Positions 25,987-35,259 of a DNA stretch of 64,000 nucleotides are shown here, one piece after another. Position numbers and translations under genes: made by a program. The notes under the pieces are model-generated. The model did not search any database and was not told where the DNA came from. It saw only the letters and a program-made list of their open reading frames with translations. How positions within the stretch are numbered: the first letter of the stretch is position 1; each line of letters begins with the position of its first letter. The DNA comes from JADFJB01 sp964464595 (GTDB lineage Bacteria > Zhuqueibacterota > JdFR-76 > DREG01), in assembly GCA_964464595.1 (NCBI GenBank), contig CAYXGW010000012.1, forward strand, positions 1-64,000. Reading direction: 5' to 3'.

Positions 25987-26919
25987 ATGAAAATTGTTTT
26001 TATGGGAACTCCGGATTTTGCGGTTTCCACATTACAGGTTTTGGCTGAGTCTCCTCATGAGATTCAGCTCGTCGTTACAGGTTTAGATAAGCCCAGGGGA
26101 CGTGGTCAGAAATTCATCCCAACAGCTGTTAAGAGCGCTGCAGAGGAATTGGGTATAAAGATTTATCAGCCTAAATCCTTGAAATCAGAAGAAACAGTTG
26201 ATTGTTTAAAATCGTATCCGGCAGATTTATTTGTTGTTGTGGCTTTCAGGATTTTACCCGAGAGCATTATAGAAATCCCCTTAAAAGGAGTGATCAATTT
26301 ACATGCGTCACTCCTACCTAAATACCGGGGCGCAGCACCCATTCAATGGGCGTTGCTAAACGGTGATTCCGAAACCGGTGTGACCACTTTTTTTATTGAA
26401 AAAGGCGTCGATACCGGCGATATTATTCTGCAGAAAAAAATTATGATTGAAGTAGATGACACGGCAGGAACGCTGCATGATCGATTGTCCCAAATCGGCG
26501 CTGAATTGGTACTGCAAACAGTTAACCATATTGAAGCTGACACTGAGCCGAGAAAAAAGCAGATTGGCCAGCTAACAAAAGCCCCAAAAATAACTCGGGA
26601 ACATTGTAAAATAGATTGGACAAATTCGGCAAATCACATCGTCAACCAGATAAGAGCATTTTCACCGTACCCCGGTGCTTTTACATATCTCGAGGATAAA
26701 CTGTTTAAAATATATCGTGCTCGTACGGTTGAATTTGATAAAAAAGCAAATAATGGAAATGTTCTTGTAAATGACATTCAGAGTTTGCTCGTTAAAGCTG
26801 GAGATGCATGGATGGAGATTGAAGAAATCCAACAAGAGGGGAAAAAACGCATGCGCACGATTGATTTTCTAAGGGGTGTGGATTCTAAAAAATTAGCCAT
26901 TGGTTTTAAAGTGAATTGA
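25987..26919 (+). CDS. fmt: methionyl-tRNA formyltransferase
   Basis: The 310-residue enzyme formylates initiator Met-tRNA with 10-formyl-tetrahydrofolate. It opens 'MKIVFMGTPDFAV', has the catalytic formyltransferase motif 'NLHASLLPKYRGAAPIQWAL' (Asn, His) and 'KGVDTGDI' with the conserved Asp, and a C-terminal OB-like anticodon-side domain ('VNQIRAFSPYPGAFTYL'). The def gene normally paired with it is not in the window. It is the first of a close run, fmt-rsmB-PASTA-rpe. Confidence 0.96.
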   Translation: MKIVFMGTPDFAVSTLQVLAESPHEIQLVVTGLDKPRGRGQKFIPTAVKSAAEELGIKIYQPKSLKSEETVDCLKSYPADLFVVVAFRILPESIIEIPLKGVINLHASLLPKYRGAAPIQWALLNGDSETGVTTFFIEKGVDTGDIILQKKIMIEVDDTAGTLHDRLSQIGAELVLQTVNHIEADTEPRKKQIGQLTKAPKITREHCKIDWTNSANHIVNQIRAFSPYPGAFTYLEDKLFKIYRARTVEFDKKANNGNVLVNDIQSLLVKAGDAWMEIEEIQQEGKKRMRTIDFLRGVDSKKLAIGFKVN

Positions 26920-26960
26920 CCTGGATGATGTTTCAAACTTATCCAAGTTCAATCAAACAA

Positions 26961-28310
26961 ATGAATAAAAAAGGCAAAGCCTCAGAGGCACGAATCATTG
27001 CGATTAAGATTCTATGTGAGTTTAATAAAAACATGAAGCCATTGAATCTGTTGCTGCAGGATTTTTTGCAAAACTCACAATCAAACCATAAGGAGCAATC
27101 ATTTGCTTCCGAACTGATTTATGGCAGTGTACGCTGGCGCATACAATCAGATTGGATTTTGGGCCAATTTGTTCATGGCAAATTGAACGAATATCCAATT
27201 GAAGTTCAAGAAATTCTGCGTTGCAGCATTTATCAATTACACCATCTAAAAACAATTCCGGGTTATGCGGTTCTGAATGAAGCTTCTATGCTGGCCAGGA
27301 ATTTTAGAAAAATAAAATATGCCCGTCTAATTAATGGTGTATTAAGAAATTATTTGCGCAATCGTCAACGAATTAGATTTCCAGGTGAAGAAGATGATTT
27401 AATTTCCTGGTATTCTGTGAGTTATGCATTCCCTGTATGGATGGTAGAACTTTTATTGCAACAGTATGATTCTAATACCACGGAACATATTCTCAAAAGT
27501 TTAAATAGACGACCGTGGCTTACATTGCGGGTAAATGAAAAAAAAATAGCAAGCTGTGAATATCAGCAAAAATTAATTGAAGAAAATATTGAATTTCAAC
27601 CAGGGAAATACCTGCATGAGTATTTGTTACTTAATAATTTCAAAGGGTCTGTTAAAAATTTGCCGGGTTATGATGAAGGTTGGTTTAGTGTTCAGGACGA
27701 AAGCGCAGGTTTTTCTGCTCATTGTTTAATGCGGACAAACCCTAACAGAATTGTAGATATCTGTACTGCTCCTGGCGGCAAAATTACCCACCTTGCTCAA
27801 TTGAGTGACAATCTTAAAACTCTATTTGCTTTGGATCTATCTTTTGGTCGTATTGGTAAGGTTTTGGATAATTTAAATCGATTGGATATTCAAAATGTCA
27901 AAGTTCTCCGGGGGGATGGTACAAAGCTGCCCTTGAAAGAATGTGACGCTGTCCTGATTGATGCACCATGTTCCGGCTTGGGAGTTATTCGAAAAAATCC
28001 GGATATTAAAATTCGTCGTAACCCAACTGATGTGGATAATGTTCAAAAGCTACAATGGCAATTATTAAAAGAAGCAGATAAAGTCTTGAAATTCGGGGGA
28101 ATTTTGATTTATAATACTTGCACAATTAATAAAAATGAGAATCAAAAGATGATTGAAAGTTTTTTGCATTCGAATCAGCATTATTCGATAGAAAAGATGG
28201 ATGATTTTGGTGATCTATCCGGGAATTATTTGAATACCATTAGTGAAATTGATACTATGGATGGTGCTTTTTGTGTGAGTTTAAAGAAAGGTATGTTGAA
28301 TGGGAAGTGA
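26961..28310 (+). CDS. rsmB: 16S rRNA m5C967 methyltransferase
   Basis: ATG 26961 is chosen because the family homology begins just after ('GKASEARIIAIKIL'). The frame extends to a TTG at 26916 overlapping fmt, so a longer form by up to 15 residues is possible. Residues 1-140 are a NusB-like RNA-binding domain. The SAM-dependent part has 'DICTAPGGKITHLAQL', 'DAPCSGLGVIRKNPDIK' (catalytic Cys) and 'NTCTINKNEN' (second conserved Cys). It methylates C967 in the small ribosomal subunit. The stop overlaps the PASTA gene by 11 bp. Confidence 0.94.
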   Translation: MNKKGKASEARIIAIKILCEFNKNMKPLNLLLQDFLQNSQSNHKEQSFASELIYGSVRWRIQSDWILGQFVHGKLNEYPIEVQEILRCSIYQLHHLKTIPGYAVLNEASMLARNFRKIKYARLINGVLRNYLRNRQRIRFPGEEDDLISWYSVSYAFPVWMVELLLQQYDSNTTEHILKSLNRRPWLTLRVNEKKIASCEYQQKLIEENIEFQPGKYLHEYLLLNNFKGSVKNLPGYDEGWFSVQDESAGFSAHCLMRTNPNRIVDICTAPGGKITHLAQLSDNLKTLFALDLSFGRIGKVLDNLNRLDIQNVKVLRGDGTKLPLKECDAVLIDAPCSGLGVIRKNPDIKIRRNPTDVDNVQKLQWQLLKEADKVLKFGGILIYNTCTINKNENQKMIESFLHSNQHYSIEKMDDFGDLSGNYLNTISEIDTMDGAFCVSLKKGMLNGK

Positions 28311-29145
28311 TTTAGAAAAGGAGCCTGGCCGGCAAAAGGACGCTGCTTCACCTTCTGACAATATAATAATCCGATTATTTATTAGATTTAAGAACTGGTT
28401 TGAATGGAAGTATCTGCTGCGTTTAGGAATTGCAGCTGTAGGGATGGCCTTACTAGTACTTTTGTTCGATCAAATTATTTTGCCCATTTACACTAAACAT
28501 GGTGAAGCGATAATTTTGCCCAACGTTGAATTTAAGTTGGTTGAAGATGCCAATAAAATATTAGAACAAAATGGTTTCAGGCCTATTGTAGACCATGAGA
28601 ATTTTAGTCAATCCCTCCCTAAAGGTACGGTGATAACACAAAATCCGGCGCCTGGAGCAACAGTCAAAACCGGCCGTCGTGTATATTTGACAGTCAGCAA
28701 GGGAGAAAAGTGGATTGGGGTACCTGATCTGATTGGGCAGTCAGAACGAAATGCCGATGCGATATTGCGAAGGTCAGAATTAGTCCCGGGAGAATTGGAA
28801 TATGAGTTTTCTACAATGTATCCTAGAAATGTTGTTATTGGTCAATCGGTTATAAGTGGCGATAGTGTCAGTATCGGGGATACCATCCGTTTTGTTATTA
28901 GCCTCGGGGATATTCCTGAATTTATAGCTGCACCTCAACTTACCGGTAAGAGTTATGAAGAAGCCAGAAAAATCCTTGTAAGATTCGGTTTTCAGGTTGG
29001 ATTCATAAGTTATCGAGTAAACCAGGATCTATTACCTGAGACAGTAATAGGGCAGTCGATACCAGCTGATTCACTAATAGATCCGTCGACGCAAATAGAT
29101 TTAATTGTGAGCAAAATTGAAGACCAGGAAGAACAGGAAAATTGA
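28300..29145 (+). CDS. membrane-anchored triple-PASTA protein
   Basis: The 281-residue protein has a cytoplasmic start, one transmembrane helix at about 44-66 ('LGIAAVGMALLVLLFDQIIL') and three extracytoplasmic PASTA repeats, each with the 'P.l.G.....A...L...g' pattern ('LPNVEFKLVEDANKILEQNG', 'VPDLIGQSERNADAIL', 'APQLTGKSYEEARKIL'). PASTA domains bind peptidoglycan fragments and are usually attached to Ser/Thr kinases or PBPs; here there is neither kinase nor PBP. It may tether the cell surface or regulate wall synthesis. Start and stop overlap rsmB and rpe, an arrangement suggesting full translational coupling. Confidence 0.9.
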   Translation: MGSDLEKEPGRQKDAASPSDNIIIRLFIRFKNWFEWKYLLRLGIAAVGMALLVLLFDQIILPIYTKHGEAIILPNVEFKLVEDANKILEQNGFRPIVDHENFSQSLPKGTVITQNPAPGATVKTGRRVYLTVSKGEKWIGVPDLIGQSERNADAILRRSELVPGELEYEFSTMYPRNVVIGQSVISGDSVSIGDTIRFVISLGDIPEFIAAPQLTGKSYEEARKILVRFGFQVGFISYRVNQDLLPETVIGQSIPADSLIDPSTQIDLIVSKIEDQEEQEN

Positions 29146-29804
29146 ATAAACAGACCATACTGGCGCCATCAATATTAAATGCGGATTTTTCTCGTCTTGG
29201 CGAACAAATCAAACTAGTTGAAAATGCCGGGGCCGGCTGGTTGCACCTGGATGTGATGGATGGTCATTTTGTTCCAAATATTTCTTTTGGACCGCCGGTG
29301 TTGCAACATATTCAAAAAATCACGAGCTTACCCATCGATGCCCATTTGATGGTGGAAAATCCGGATGACTTTCTTCAGGATTTCCAACAAATCGGGGCAA
29401 AAATAGTCACTGTCCATGCGGAAGTTTGTAATCATTTACACAAGACTTTAGAGAGAATTAAATCTCTTGATATGAAAGCGGGTGTTGCTCTCAATCCTGC
29501 TACACCGATATCGCATATAAAATCCGTGATACCTTATGTAGATCTGGTTCTCGCCATGACTGTCAATCCCGGTTTTGGTGGTCAGGCTTTCATTCCTGAA
29601 GTATTAATGAAAATTAAACAAATAGCTAAAATGATTAAAGATTCAGGAAAAGATATATTTTTGGAGGTTGACGGCGGAATAGATTTGGATAAGGCTAAAG
29701 ATGTAGTCCGGAATGGTGCAAATGTGTTGGTAGTAGGATCGGCAATTTATCAATCGAAAGATATTTCAGCAACCGTGAAAGAATTTCTTTCTGTACTGGA
29801 ATAG
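29142..29804 (+). CDS. rpe: ribulose-phosphate 3-epimerase
   Basis: The 220-residue TIM barrel interconverts ribulose 5-phosphate and xylulose 5-phosphate. Motifs: 'SILNADFSRLGEQI', 'HLDVMDGHFVPNISFGP' (metal His/Asp), 'DAHLMVENP', 'MTVNPGFGGQAFI' and 'LEVDGGID' with the phosphate site following. The start is a TTG overlapping the PASTA stop; no ATG is close. Length normal. It ends the fmt run. The following 284 bp (29805-30088) holds no gene. Confidence 0.95.
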   Translation: MNKQTILAPSILNADFSRLGEQIKLVENAGAGWLHLDVMDGHFVPNISFGPPVLQHIQKITSLPIDAHLMVENPDDFLQDFQQIGAKIVTVHAEVCNHLHKTLERIKSLDMKAGVALNPATPISHIKSVIPYVDLVLAMTVNPGFGGQAFIPEVLMKIKQIAKMIKDSGKDIFLEVDGGIDLDKAKDVVRNGANVLVVGSAIYQSKDISATVKEFLSVLE

Positions 29805-30088
29805 AACAGGATACTTCAAACTTACATTTCAAAAACTTTAAACAACGTGAATGCGAAAAAGCGAACCTATGGTTCAACTCAACTTGCTATGTCTTATATA
29901 ACAGCCTGGGAAGAGGCAAACTGAATAATTTCCCAATGAATGAATACTGTTTAACTGACGATAAAATAATAATTAGGTTTTTTATTGACTAATTATAATG
30001 TTGATATTTGTAAAACAACTATTTAAATTCCATATCGTAAACTTGATTCTAATTTACGCGAATTTGTAAATCGAGTTGGAGAAATTTA

Positions 30089-30520
30089 ATGACAAGTGAA
30101 TTTACTAAAAAAGATGCTGAAAGCATTGCCAAATTAATGCAAGTTCCTATAAAGGACCTTGGAAGCTACTACAGAATCGTTTTGGAAAATCCTGAGAATA
30201 AACTTCGCCTTGCCCTGGAATTACACCCGAAGGTTCCTATGGGTGACCATGAAGGAACTTTAGTTTCTGTATACACGACTAATGCACACTTACAATTGCA
30301 ATTTTGTACCGGTTATGTTCTCTCCGAATCACTGGGCGAAGTGACATTCTATGCTGAAGCCGGGGACAAAATCTCCGGATTGATCGTTGATCGGACAGCA
30401 AGCTGCTCCGTTTATTCCAATGTGGATCGGAGCATTCTTTCCGGTGATTTAAGCACTCTCGGCCCGGAAGTAATGATGTCCAGTATTGCTCTTTCTCTAA
30501 CCGAACAGGAATTAAAGTAA
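30089..30520 (+). CDS. conserved-looking hypothetical protein
   Basis: The 143-residue product has a good GGAG ribosome site and normal codon use. It is soluble, with an N-terminal helix ('KKDAESIAKLMQVPI') followed by a beta-rich body ('VPMGDHEGTLVSVYTTNAHL', 'EVTFYAEAGDKISGLIVD'). No signal peptide, motif or known domain. It sits 58 bp before the XerC/D-type recombinase. I cannot assign a function; its intact, well-translated frame between core genes suggests it is real. Confidence 0.6.
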   Translation: MTSEFTKKDAESIAKLMQVPIKDLGSYYRIVLENPENKLRLALELHPKVPMGDHEGTLVSVYTTNAHLQLQFCTGYVLSESLGEVTFYAEAGDKISGLIVDRTASCSVYSNVDRSILSGDLSTLGPEVMMSSIALSLTEQELK

Positions 30521-30577
30521 CAGAGCATCCAAGATTTTTACTGTGTGCATTTCAACAAAAAATCTCCCCATTCTTTG

Positions 30578-31516
30578 ATGGAAGATCAAACACAAGTAAC
30601 CACCCCAACCCTTCAGCCTAAATACGGACACTTTCTTGATCATTATTTGACTTATCTTCGGATTGAGAAGGGACTGGCTGACAATACTATTGATAATTAT
30701 GGAATCGACCTTAGAAGATATTTTAGGCACCTTTATTCAGAGAATATTTCACTTTCAAAAGTAACGATTCAAACTTTATCCAAATTCATCTATTCTTTAT
30801 ATGATCTTGGTCTTGCCCCTGCATCCATTCATCGAACCATTTCATCTCTCAAGGGATTTCATAATTTTATGCATGAAGAAGGGGAGTTGGATAATAATCC
30901 AACTGAATTATTGGAAGCTCCAAAAATTGTGCGAAAAATTCCCCATGTTCTCAACCAGGATGAGATGGGAGAGCTTGTACAGCAACCTGACCTTTCTGAT
31001 GATTTCGGCTTACGTGATGCAGCCATGCTTGAATTTGCTTATGCAACCGGAGCCCGTGTATCTGAAATATTGAAAGTCACCTTAAAAAATCTGAATTTCG
31101 AACAGGATTTCGTTCAAATTATATTTGGAAAAGGTAATAAGCAGAGAATTGTGCCGATTGGGAGTTTTGCAAAAAAGTTGATAAAAAAATATCTTGCAGA
31201 ATTAAGACCGAAACTAGCCAGGAGAAAATATTCGGGAGAGGTACTTTTTCTCAGCCGTACAGGCAGGCCATTAACCAGGATGGCATATTGGAATTTACTT
31301 AAAAAATATGTAAAACAAGCAGGTATCCAAAAACAAGTTTCTCCGCATACGATCAGGCATTCCTTTGCGACACATTTATTAGACGGAGGTGCGGATTTGC
31401 GTGCAGTGCAAGAGATGTTAGGACATTCGGATATTTCTACCACGAGCATATATTTACATTTGGATAGATTGTACCTGCAAGAAGTACATCGCTCTTTTCA
31501 TCCCAGAGAACAGTAA
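30578..31516 (+). CDS. xerD: XerC/XerD-type tyrosine recombinase
   Basis: ATG 30578 gives 312 residues; a GTG 33 bp upstream is possible. The N-terminal SAM-like core-binding domain ('FLDHYLTYLRIEKGLADNTI', 'YGIDLRRYF') is followed by the catalytic domain with 'ATGARVSEIL' (Arg), 'GKGNKQRIVPIG' (Lys), 'HTIRHSFATHLLDGGADLR' (His, Arg), 'LGHSDISTT' (His) and the nucleophile Tyr in 'IYLHLD'. It resolves chromosome dimers at dif. XerD is favoured over XerC by overall pattern, but the two are hard to separate. It lacks the extra helix insert of integron integrases. Confidence 0.88.
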   Translation: MEDQTQVTTPTLQPKYGHFLDHYLTYLRIEKGLADNTIDNYGIDLRRYFRHLYSENISLSKVTIQTLSKFIYSLYDLGLAPASIHRTISSLKGFHNFMHEEGELDNNPTELLEAPKIVRKIPHVLNQDEMGELVQQPDLSDDFGLRDAAMLEFAYATGARVSEILKVTLKNLNFEQDFVQIIFGKGNKQRIVPIGSFAKKLIKKYLAELRPKLARRKYSGEVLFLSRTGRPLTRMAYWNLLKKYVKQAGIQKQVSPHTIRHSFATHLLDGGADLRAVQEMLGHSDISTTSIYLHLDRLYLQEVHRSFHPREQ

Positions 31517-31532
31517 AAATATTGATGTTATC

Positions 31533-31694
31533 AACTATTCAGCCATTAGCTTTTAGCTCGCCTTTAGCTTACTTTAATGAGAATGTTTATCATTTTTTGT
31601 ACTATGTTTAAATGATCCATAATCACAATTAACCATCTTTTGTTGGGATTTAAATGCCAATAGCTAACAGCCAAATGCAAATAGCCGAATAGTT
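31533..31694. repeat. MITE-like element with inverted ends (family of 41421-41640)
   Basis: The left end aactattcagccattagc (31533-31550) and the right end, read in reverse complement as aactattcggctatttgc (from 31694), are imperfect inverted repeats rich in ttagc/gctaa. It begins 17 bp after the recombinase stop. The same arms appear at 41590-41640 and 41421-41462. Noncoding, about 160 bp. Confidence 0.65.
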
Positions 31695-31731
31695 ATGTTT
31701 GAATTTAACTTAAAAATGAAAGTATGTATCA

Positions 31732-32472
31732 ATGAGTCTTAAAGATCGAGTCATCTTAGTAACCGGCGGAGCAAAAAGAGTGGGCGCTGAAATTAGCCGC
31801 ATTATAGCTAAAAGCGGTGCAAATCTTATTCTACATTATCACTCCTCGGAAAATGAAGCAAACGAGTTGAAAGATGAGTTGCGAAGCCAAAGTTTGAATG
31901 TTGAATTGATCTGTTTTGATCTTTCAGATATTAACCAGGCAAAAGTGATGGTAGCTTCTATTGTTGAGAAACATGGCAAAATTGACGCCCTGGTCGGGAA
32001 TGCTGCTACGTATTACAAGACTCCATTCCTAAAGACAACTGAAAAAGAATGGGATGAAATATTATCTATCAATTTGAAAGCGTATTTTTTTCTGTGCCAG
32101 CAGATTGGCATTCAAATGAAGTTGCAAAAACACGGAAAAATTATATTAATATCAGATGTTAGCGCCGAGCTTGCATGGCCTAATTATCTGCCGTACACAA
32201 TCAGTAAAGCGGGAATTAATCATTTGGTTTATGGGTTAGCAAAAGCATTGGCGCCGGAAGTACAAGTGAATGCGATTGCTCCGGGAACAGTACTGCCTTC
32301 TGAGCAATCTTCTCCCAAAAGAAGGGAGTTTTTTAAAAATCACACCCTGCTGAAGAAGATTGGAGCGCCGGAAGATATTGCAAAAACCGTACGGTTTTTA
32401 CTCACCGATTCGGAATATATAACCGGATCAATAATACCCGTGGATGGCGGTTTTCGCCTGGAAGGAAGTTAA
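31732..32472 (+). CDS. short-chain dehydrogenase, pteridine reductase-like
   Basis: The 246-residue Rossmann oxidoreductase has the nucleotide site 'VTGGAKRVGAEISR', whose Arg-Val-Gly form and the following 'LILHYHSS' resemble pteridine reductases (PTR1/FolM) more than other SDRs. 'GNAATYYKTPF' replaces the usual NNAG; the active site is 'YTISKAGINHL' (Tyr, Lys) with Ser in 'LISDVSAEL', and a 'PVDGGFRLEG' end. NADPH preference is likely from the Arg. A folate/pterin substrate is a reasonable inference only. It leads a three-gene run with a nucleotide hydrolase and an M50 protease. Confidence 0.85.
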   Translation: MSLKDRVILVTGGAKRVGAEISRIIAKSGANLILHYHSSENEANELKDELRSQSLNVELICFDLSDINQAKVMVASIVEKHGKIDALVGNAATYYKTPFLKTTEKEWDEILSINLKAYFFLCQQIGIQMKLQKHGKIILISDVSAELAWPNYLPYTISKAGINHLVYGLAKALAPEVQVNAIAPGTVLPSEQSSPKRREFFKNHTLLKKIGAPEDIAKTVRFLLTDSEYITGSIIPVDGGFRLEGS

Positions 32473-32904
32473 ATGAAAATTTATTTTTCAGCTGCAATTA
32501 GCGCCGGACGAAGTTATGCACCCATTTACAAGAAAATGGCAGAGACGCTAACTGAAAATGGACTTACCGTTTTGACTGAACATGTTGCCGATTTAAATGT
32601 ACTGCAAACAGAAAAAGGCTTTTCCGCGACTGAGATTTACAATCGGGACATTCGTTTGATTCATGATTGTGATCTGTTGCTGGCGGAAATTTCCCATCCT
32701 TCCACAGGAGTGGGGTACGAAATTGCATACGCATTGCTTAACGATAAACCGGTTATTGCGACTTATCTCAGCGGATTAAAAGTCAGTAAAATGATAACTG
32801 GAAATACTCAACAAAACATTTATATTTATACGTATGAGTCAATAAACGATTTATTGGATTATCTTCCAGGATGGATTGAAACCAGCATGTCGGTGTACAA
32901 ATGA
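32473..32904 (+). CDS. DNPH1/Rcl-like 2'-deoxynucleoside 5'-monophosphate N-glycosidase
   Basis: The 143-residue product begins immediately after the SDR stop. 'MKIYFSAAISAGRSYAPIYK' aligns with the N-terminus of Rcl/DNPH1, 'VLTEHVAD' with the substrate region, 'DIRLIHDCDLLLAEISHPSTGVGYE' (given only as its ends: DIRLIH, STGVGYE) with the catalytic Glu and SxGVGYE loop. Family members cleave the N-glycosidic bond of deoxynucleotides such as damaged dNMPs; broader relatives are nucleoside deoxyribosyltransferases. It probably cleans the nucleotide pool. It overlaps the M50 gene by 4 bp. Confidence 0.82.
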   Translation: MKIYFSAAISAGRSYAPIYKKMAETLTENGLTVLTEHVADLNVLQTEKGFSATEIYNRDIRLIHDCDLLLAEISHPSTGVGYEIAYALLNDKPVIATYLSGLKVSKMITGNTQQNIYIYTYESINDLLDYLPGWIETSMSVYK

Positions 32905-33542
32905 TAGAGCAACTTTTATTAACACTCCCTGTATTAATTTTTTCTGTTGCGGTTCATGAATGTGCCCATGGCATTGCCGCGGAACGAGCCGGTGATCCGA
33001 CTGCAAGAATGCTTGGACGGATTACTTTAAATCCAATTAAACATATCGATTTGGTGGGATCAATCGTCGTTCCGGGATTGTTGATCCTCACAAATGCTGG
33101 TTTTCTTTTTGGCTGGGCCAAACCGGTTCCGGTTAATCCGGCTTATTTTAAAAACAAGCGCCTGGATGAAATTAAAGTATCTTTTGCCGGCCCGCTTTCC
33201 AACATGATCCTCTCAGTTATTTTTTTAATTTTAAGTTTACTATGGATTGATGGTTTTGGCGTTACCGATCTCAATAATATTTTTCTTCGCGCTTTTAACT
33301 GGGGAATGTATATTAACCTGCTGCTTGCATTTTTTAACTTGCTGCCCATTCCGCCGTTGGATGGCTCTCATATCCTGGAAAATTTGTTACCCCTCGAATT
33401 CGCACAGATCATGGCAAAAATCCGACCTTACGGATTTTATATTCTTATTTTTCTGATGTTGACAGGGGTTTTCCGGGTTATACTTATCCCTGTTTTTATG
33501 ATTCTTAGGATGTACCAGGATTTTATTCAGTCTTTTTTGTGA
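32901..33542 (+). CDS. site-2 protease family (M50) membrane metalloprotease
   Basis: The 213-residue product is an intramembrane protease of the short YwhC/Rip3-like group. The zinc motif is 'AVHECAHGIAAERAGD' (HEXXH) in the first helix; the third ligand region is 'FNLLPIPPLDGSHIL' (NPxxDG type). Five to six hydrophobic segments are visible; there is no PDZ or CBS domain. The usual job is cleavage of membrane-tethered regulators or small membrane proteins. Its link to the upstream nucleotide enzymes is only positional (ATGA overlap). Confidence 0.9.
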   Translation: MIEQLLLTLPVLIFSVAVHECAHGIAAERAGDPTARMLGRITLNPIKHIDLVGSIVVPGLLILTNAGFLFGWAKPVPVNPAYFKNKRLDEIKVSFAGPLSNMILSVIFLILSLLWIDGFGVTDLNNIFLRAFNWGMYINLLLAFFNLLPIPPLDGSHILENLLPLEFAQIMAKIRPYGFYILIFLMLTGVFRVILIPVFMILRMYQDFIQSFL

Positions 33543-33623
33543 TTTAGTTTGATGGTTGCCGCAGGGGCGTAGGGAGGGTTGAGAGTCTATGATACTTAAA
33601 CCAATAATCTTTGTTTAAATGTT

Positions 33624-33750
33624 GCTAATGCAAAACTCACTCGCGCCGGAGGAATGAACCACGGACTTTGATAATAAAAAATAGTTTTAAAAACCAATTA
33701 AAACACACAAGCGAGCACCGCCCTCGGGGTCGGGTGGAGTTGTTGTTAGC
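33624..33750 (-). other. attC-like imperfect hairpin G
   Basis: The left arm gctaatgcaaaactcactcg (33624-33643) plus cgccggagg pairs with ccctcggggtcggg and tggagttgttgttagc (33721-33750): GCTAA/TTAGC, AACTC/GAGTT, ACTCG/CGGGT, CCGGAGG/CCCTCGG with unpaired bases between. Read on the minus strand it starts 23 bases after the M64 peptidase stop with GGCTAACAACAACTCC, like an integron attC after a cassette gene. This is one of the best-formed examples here. Confidence 0.55.
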
Positions 33751-33773
33751 CGACTATAGTAATAAATCGCCTA

Positions 33774-35249
33774 CTATTTAATAAACAATAATTTCCTACT
33801 TTTTTCAAAAACATCTGCTTTCATGCGATAAATATAAACTCCCGAAGCCATTAGCTCACCGTTTTGCGTTTTACCATCCCAAACCACTGAAAACGAACCC
33901 GCTGGTTTTGATTCATTAACTAAAGTTCTAATTTTTTGCCCTTGTAGGTTATAGATGTCGATTCTAACATTAGATGGTTTTATCAAATCAAATTGAATCT
34001 TTGTTTTTGGGTTAAAAGGATTAGGGTAATTCTGATAAAGTTGAAAATCTTTTGGCAATTCAATATTACCATTATTTACTTTTACCGATTTTTCTACAAG
34101 AATCTGCCATGCAATGAAAGTAGTTAAGTTACTATTTTGGTCGTTACGAACCGTTTCAGTCGTATCTGTCACTCTCACTTTTATTTTATGCTTACCTATA
34201 TCAATTAATGAGGCATCAAAAGTAAAAGTATCAATTGCTACAGCAGTCAATTGTTCATCTAAATACCATTCGGTTTTTATCGTATTTGAAATAGGTTGCA
34301 TTTTCTGGATAACAAAATCTAAAACAGTGTTATCATATAATGTTAGAGATGTATCTGAGGGTTGATATGCTTCGATAGTATTCAATAAATTATAAATAGA
34401 AAGGATGGTCTGTTCAGAACAGACCTCACAATATGGCACTCCAATCGTACGCATCTTACAATCTAGCTTGGGGCGATACCAGCCTGTTGGATTGTAAACA
34501 GCCCCTTCAAAAAGACCGATTACATTACTAAAACTACTGTTCTCAGGTGTAGGAATGGGTGTCGTAGCGTCAATCCAACTATTCCATTTAATTGAATCTC
34601 TTGCCGTCTCGGCGGTTGCATTTCGAGCTTCTTTTCCCGGCAGTCCTCCTGTTTCATACTCATCTGCCAATAACGCAAAGGAATGTCCCAGTTCATGAAT
34701 TGCGATTTTCGAGCTAGATGGATCTAGTGAGAAAGTCGCAGGGACTCCTCCTGATCCACCATACCATGGATGATTAACAATGAGAAACGCAATATCCCAG
34801 ACAGGAAAATTAATTTGTAACACAGAATAAACCTTGGAATATTGAGGCACTAATAGACGGTGAATACCGGCAAAATCAAACGTGCTGTTAAAATAAGAAT
34901 CCTTCGTGAAAGTGGGTAATCCTTGAGGCTCGTCATTAGCAGTCCCGGGATGATCAGTACCAGATTCATTCGATGGCGCCTCGATAGAATATATATTGAA
35001 ATAAGACTGATACTCCTTATAAGGAGAAGCGTTGAATAAATCATTTATGGCATTTTGAACATCTTGATTGAATTGGTCCATCTCAGAAAGAGCATAGCCT
35101 TCACTCAAGAATACAATATTAATTCGTTTATCATTAGCACCATTAATGATGACATTATTGACAGGAAATGTTTGACCAAACAGTAATGAAGAACAAAAAG
35201 CGATGAAAAATAAATAAAAAAGGCCATAATATAAGGAGCTAATTTTCAT
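33774..35249 (-). CDS. secreted M64-type metallopeptidase with T9SS sorting tail
   Basis: The 491-residue protein has a signal peptide ('LYYGLFYLFFIAFCSSLLFG'), an M64/IgA-peptidase-like domain ('NIVFLSEGYALSEMDQFNQD', 'YFNIYSIEAPSNESGTDH') and the extended zinc motif 'HELGHSFALLADEYE' (HExxHxxxxxxxD/E). A beta-sandwich region (about 290-400) precedes a C-terminal type IX secretion signal, 'FQLYQNYPNPFNPKTKIQF' to 'GVYIYRMKADVF'. It is therefore probably exported by T9SS and attached to the surface or released. It lies in an accessory island with a small exported protein upstream and attC-like hairpin G downstream. AT-rich compared with the peptidases at 11.9-15.3 kb. Confidence 0.9.
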   Translation of the reverse strand: MKISSLYYGLFYLFFIAFCSSLLFGQTFPVNNVIINGANDKRINIVFLSEGYALSEMDQFNQDVQNAINDLFNASPYKEYQSYFNIYSIEAPSNESGTDHPGTANDEPQGLPTFTKDSYFNSTFDFAGIHRLLVPQYSKVYSVLQINFPVWDIAFLIVNHPWYGGSGGVPATFSLDPSSSKIAIHELGHSFALLADEYETGGLPGKEARNATAETARDSIKWNSWIDATTPIPTPENSSFSNVIGLFEGAVYNPTGWYRPKLDCKMRTIGVPYCEVCSEQTILSIYNLLNTIEAYQPSDTSLTLYDNTVLDFVIQKMQPISNTIKTEWYLDEQLTAVAIDTFTFDASLIDIGKHKIKVRVTDTTETVRNDQNSNLTTFIAWQILVEKSVKVNNGNIELPKDFQLYQNYPNPFNPKTKIQFDLIKPSNVRIDIYNLQGQKIRTLVNESKPAGSFSVVWDGKTQNGELMASGVYIYRMKADVFEKSRKLLFIK

Positions 35250-35259
35250 CTTTTTTTCT

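Noticed and set aside
30578..31516. The tyrosine recombinase as the integrase for the attC-like sites
   Set aside because: It has the plain XerC/D layout without the integron-integrase extra domain and lies in a core region far from the hairpins.
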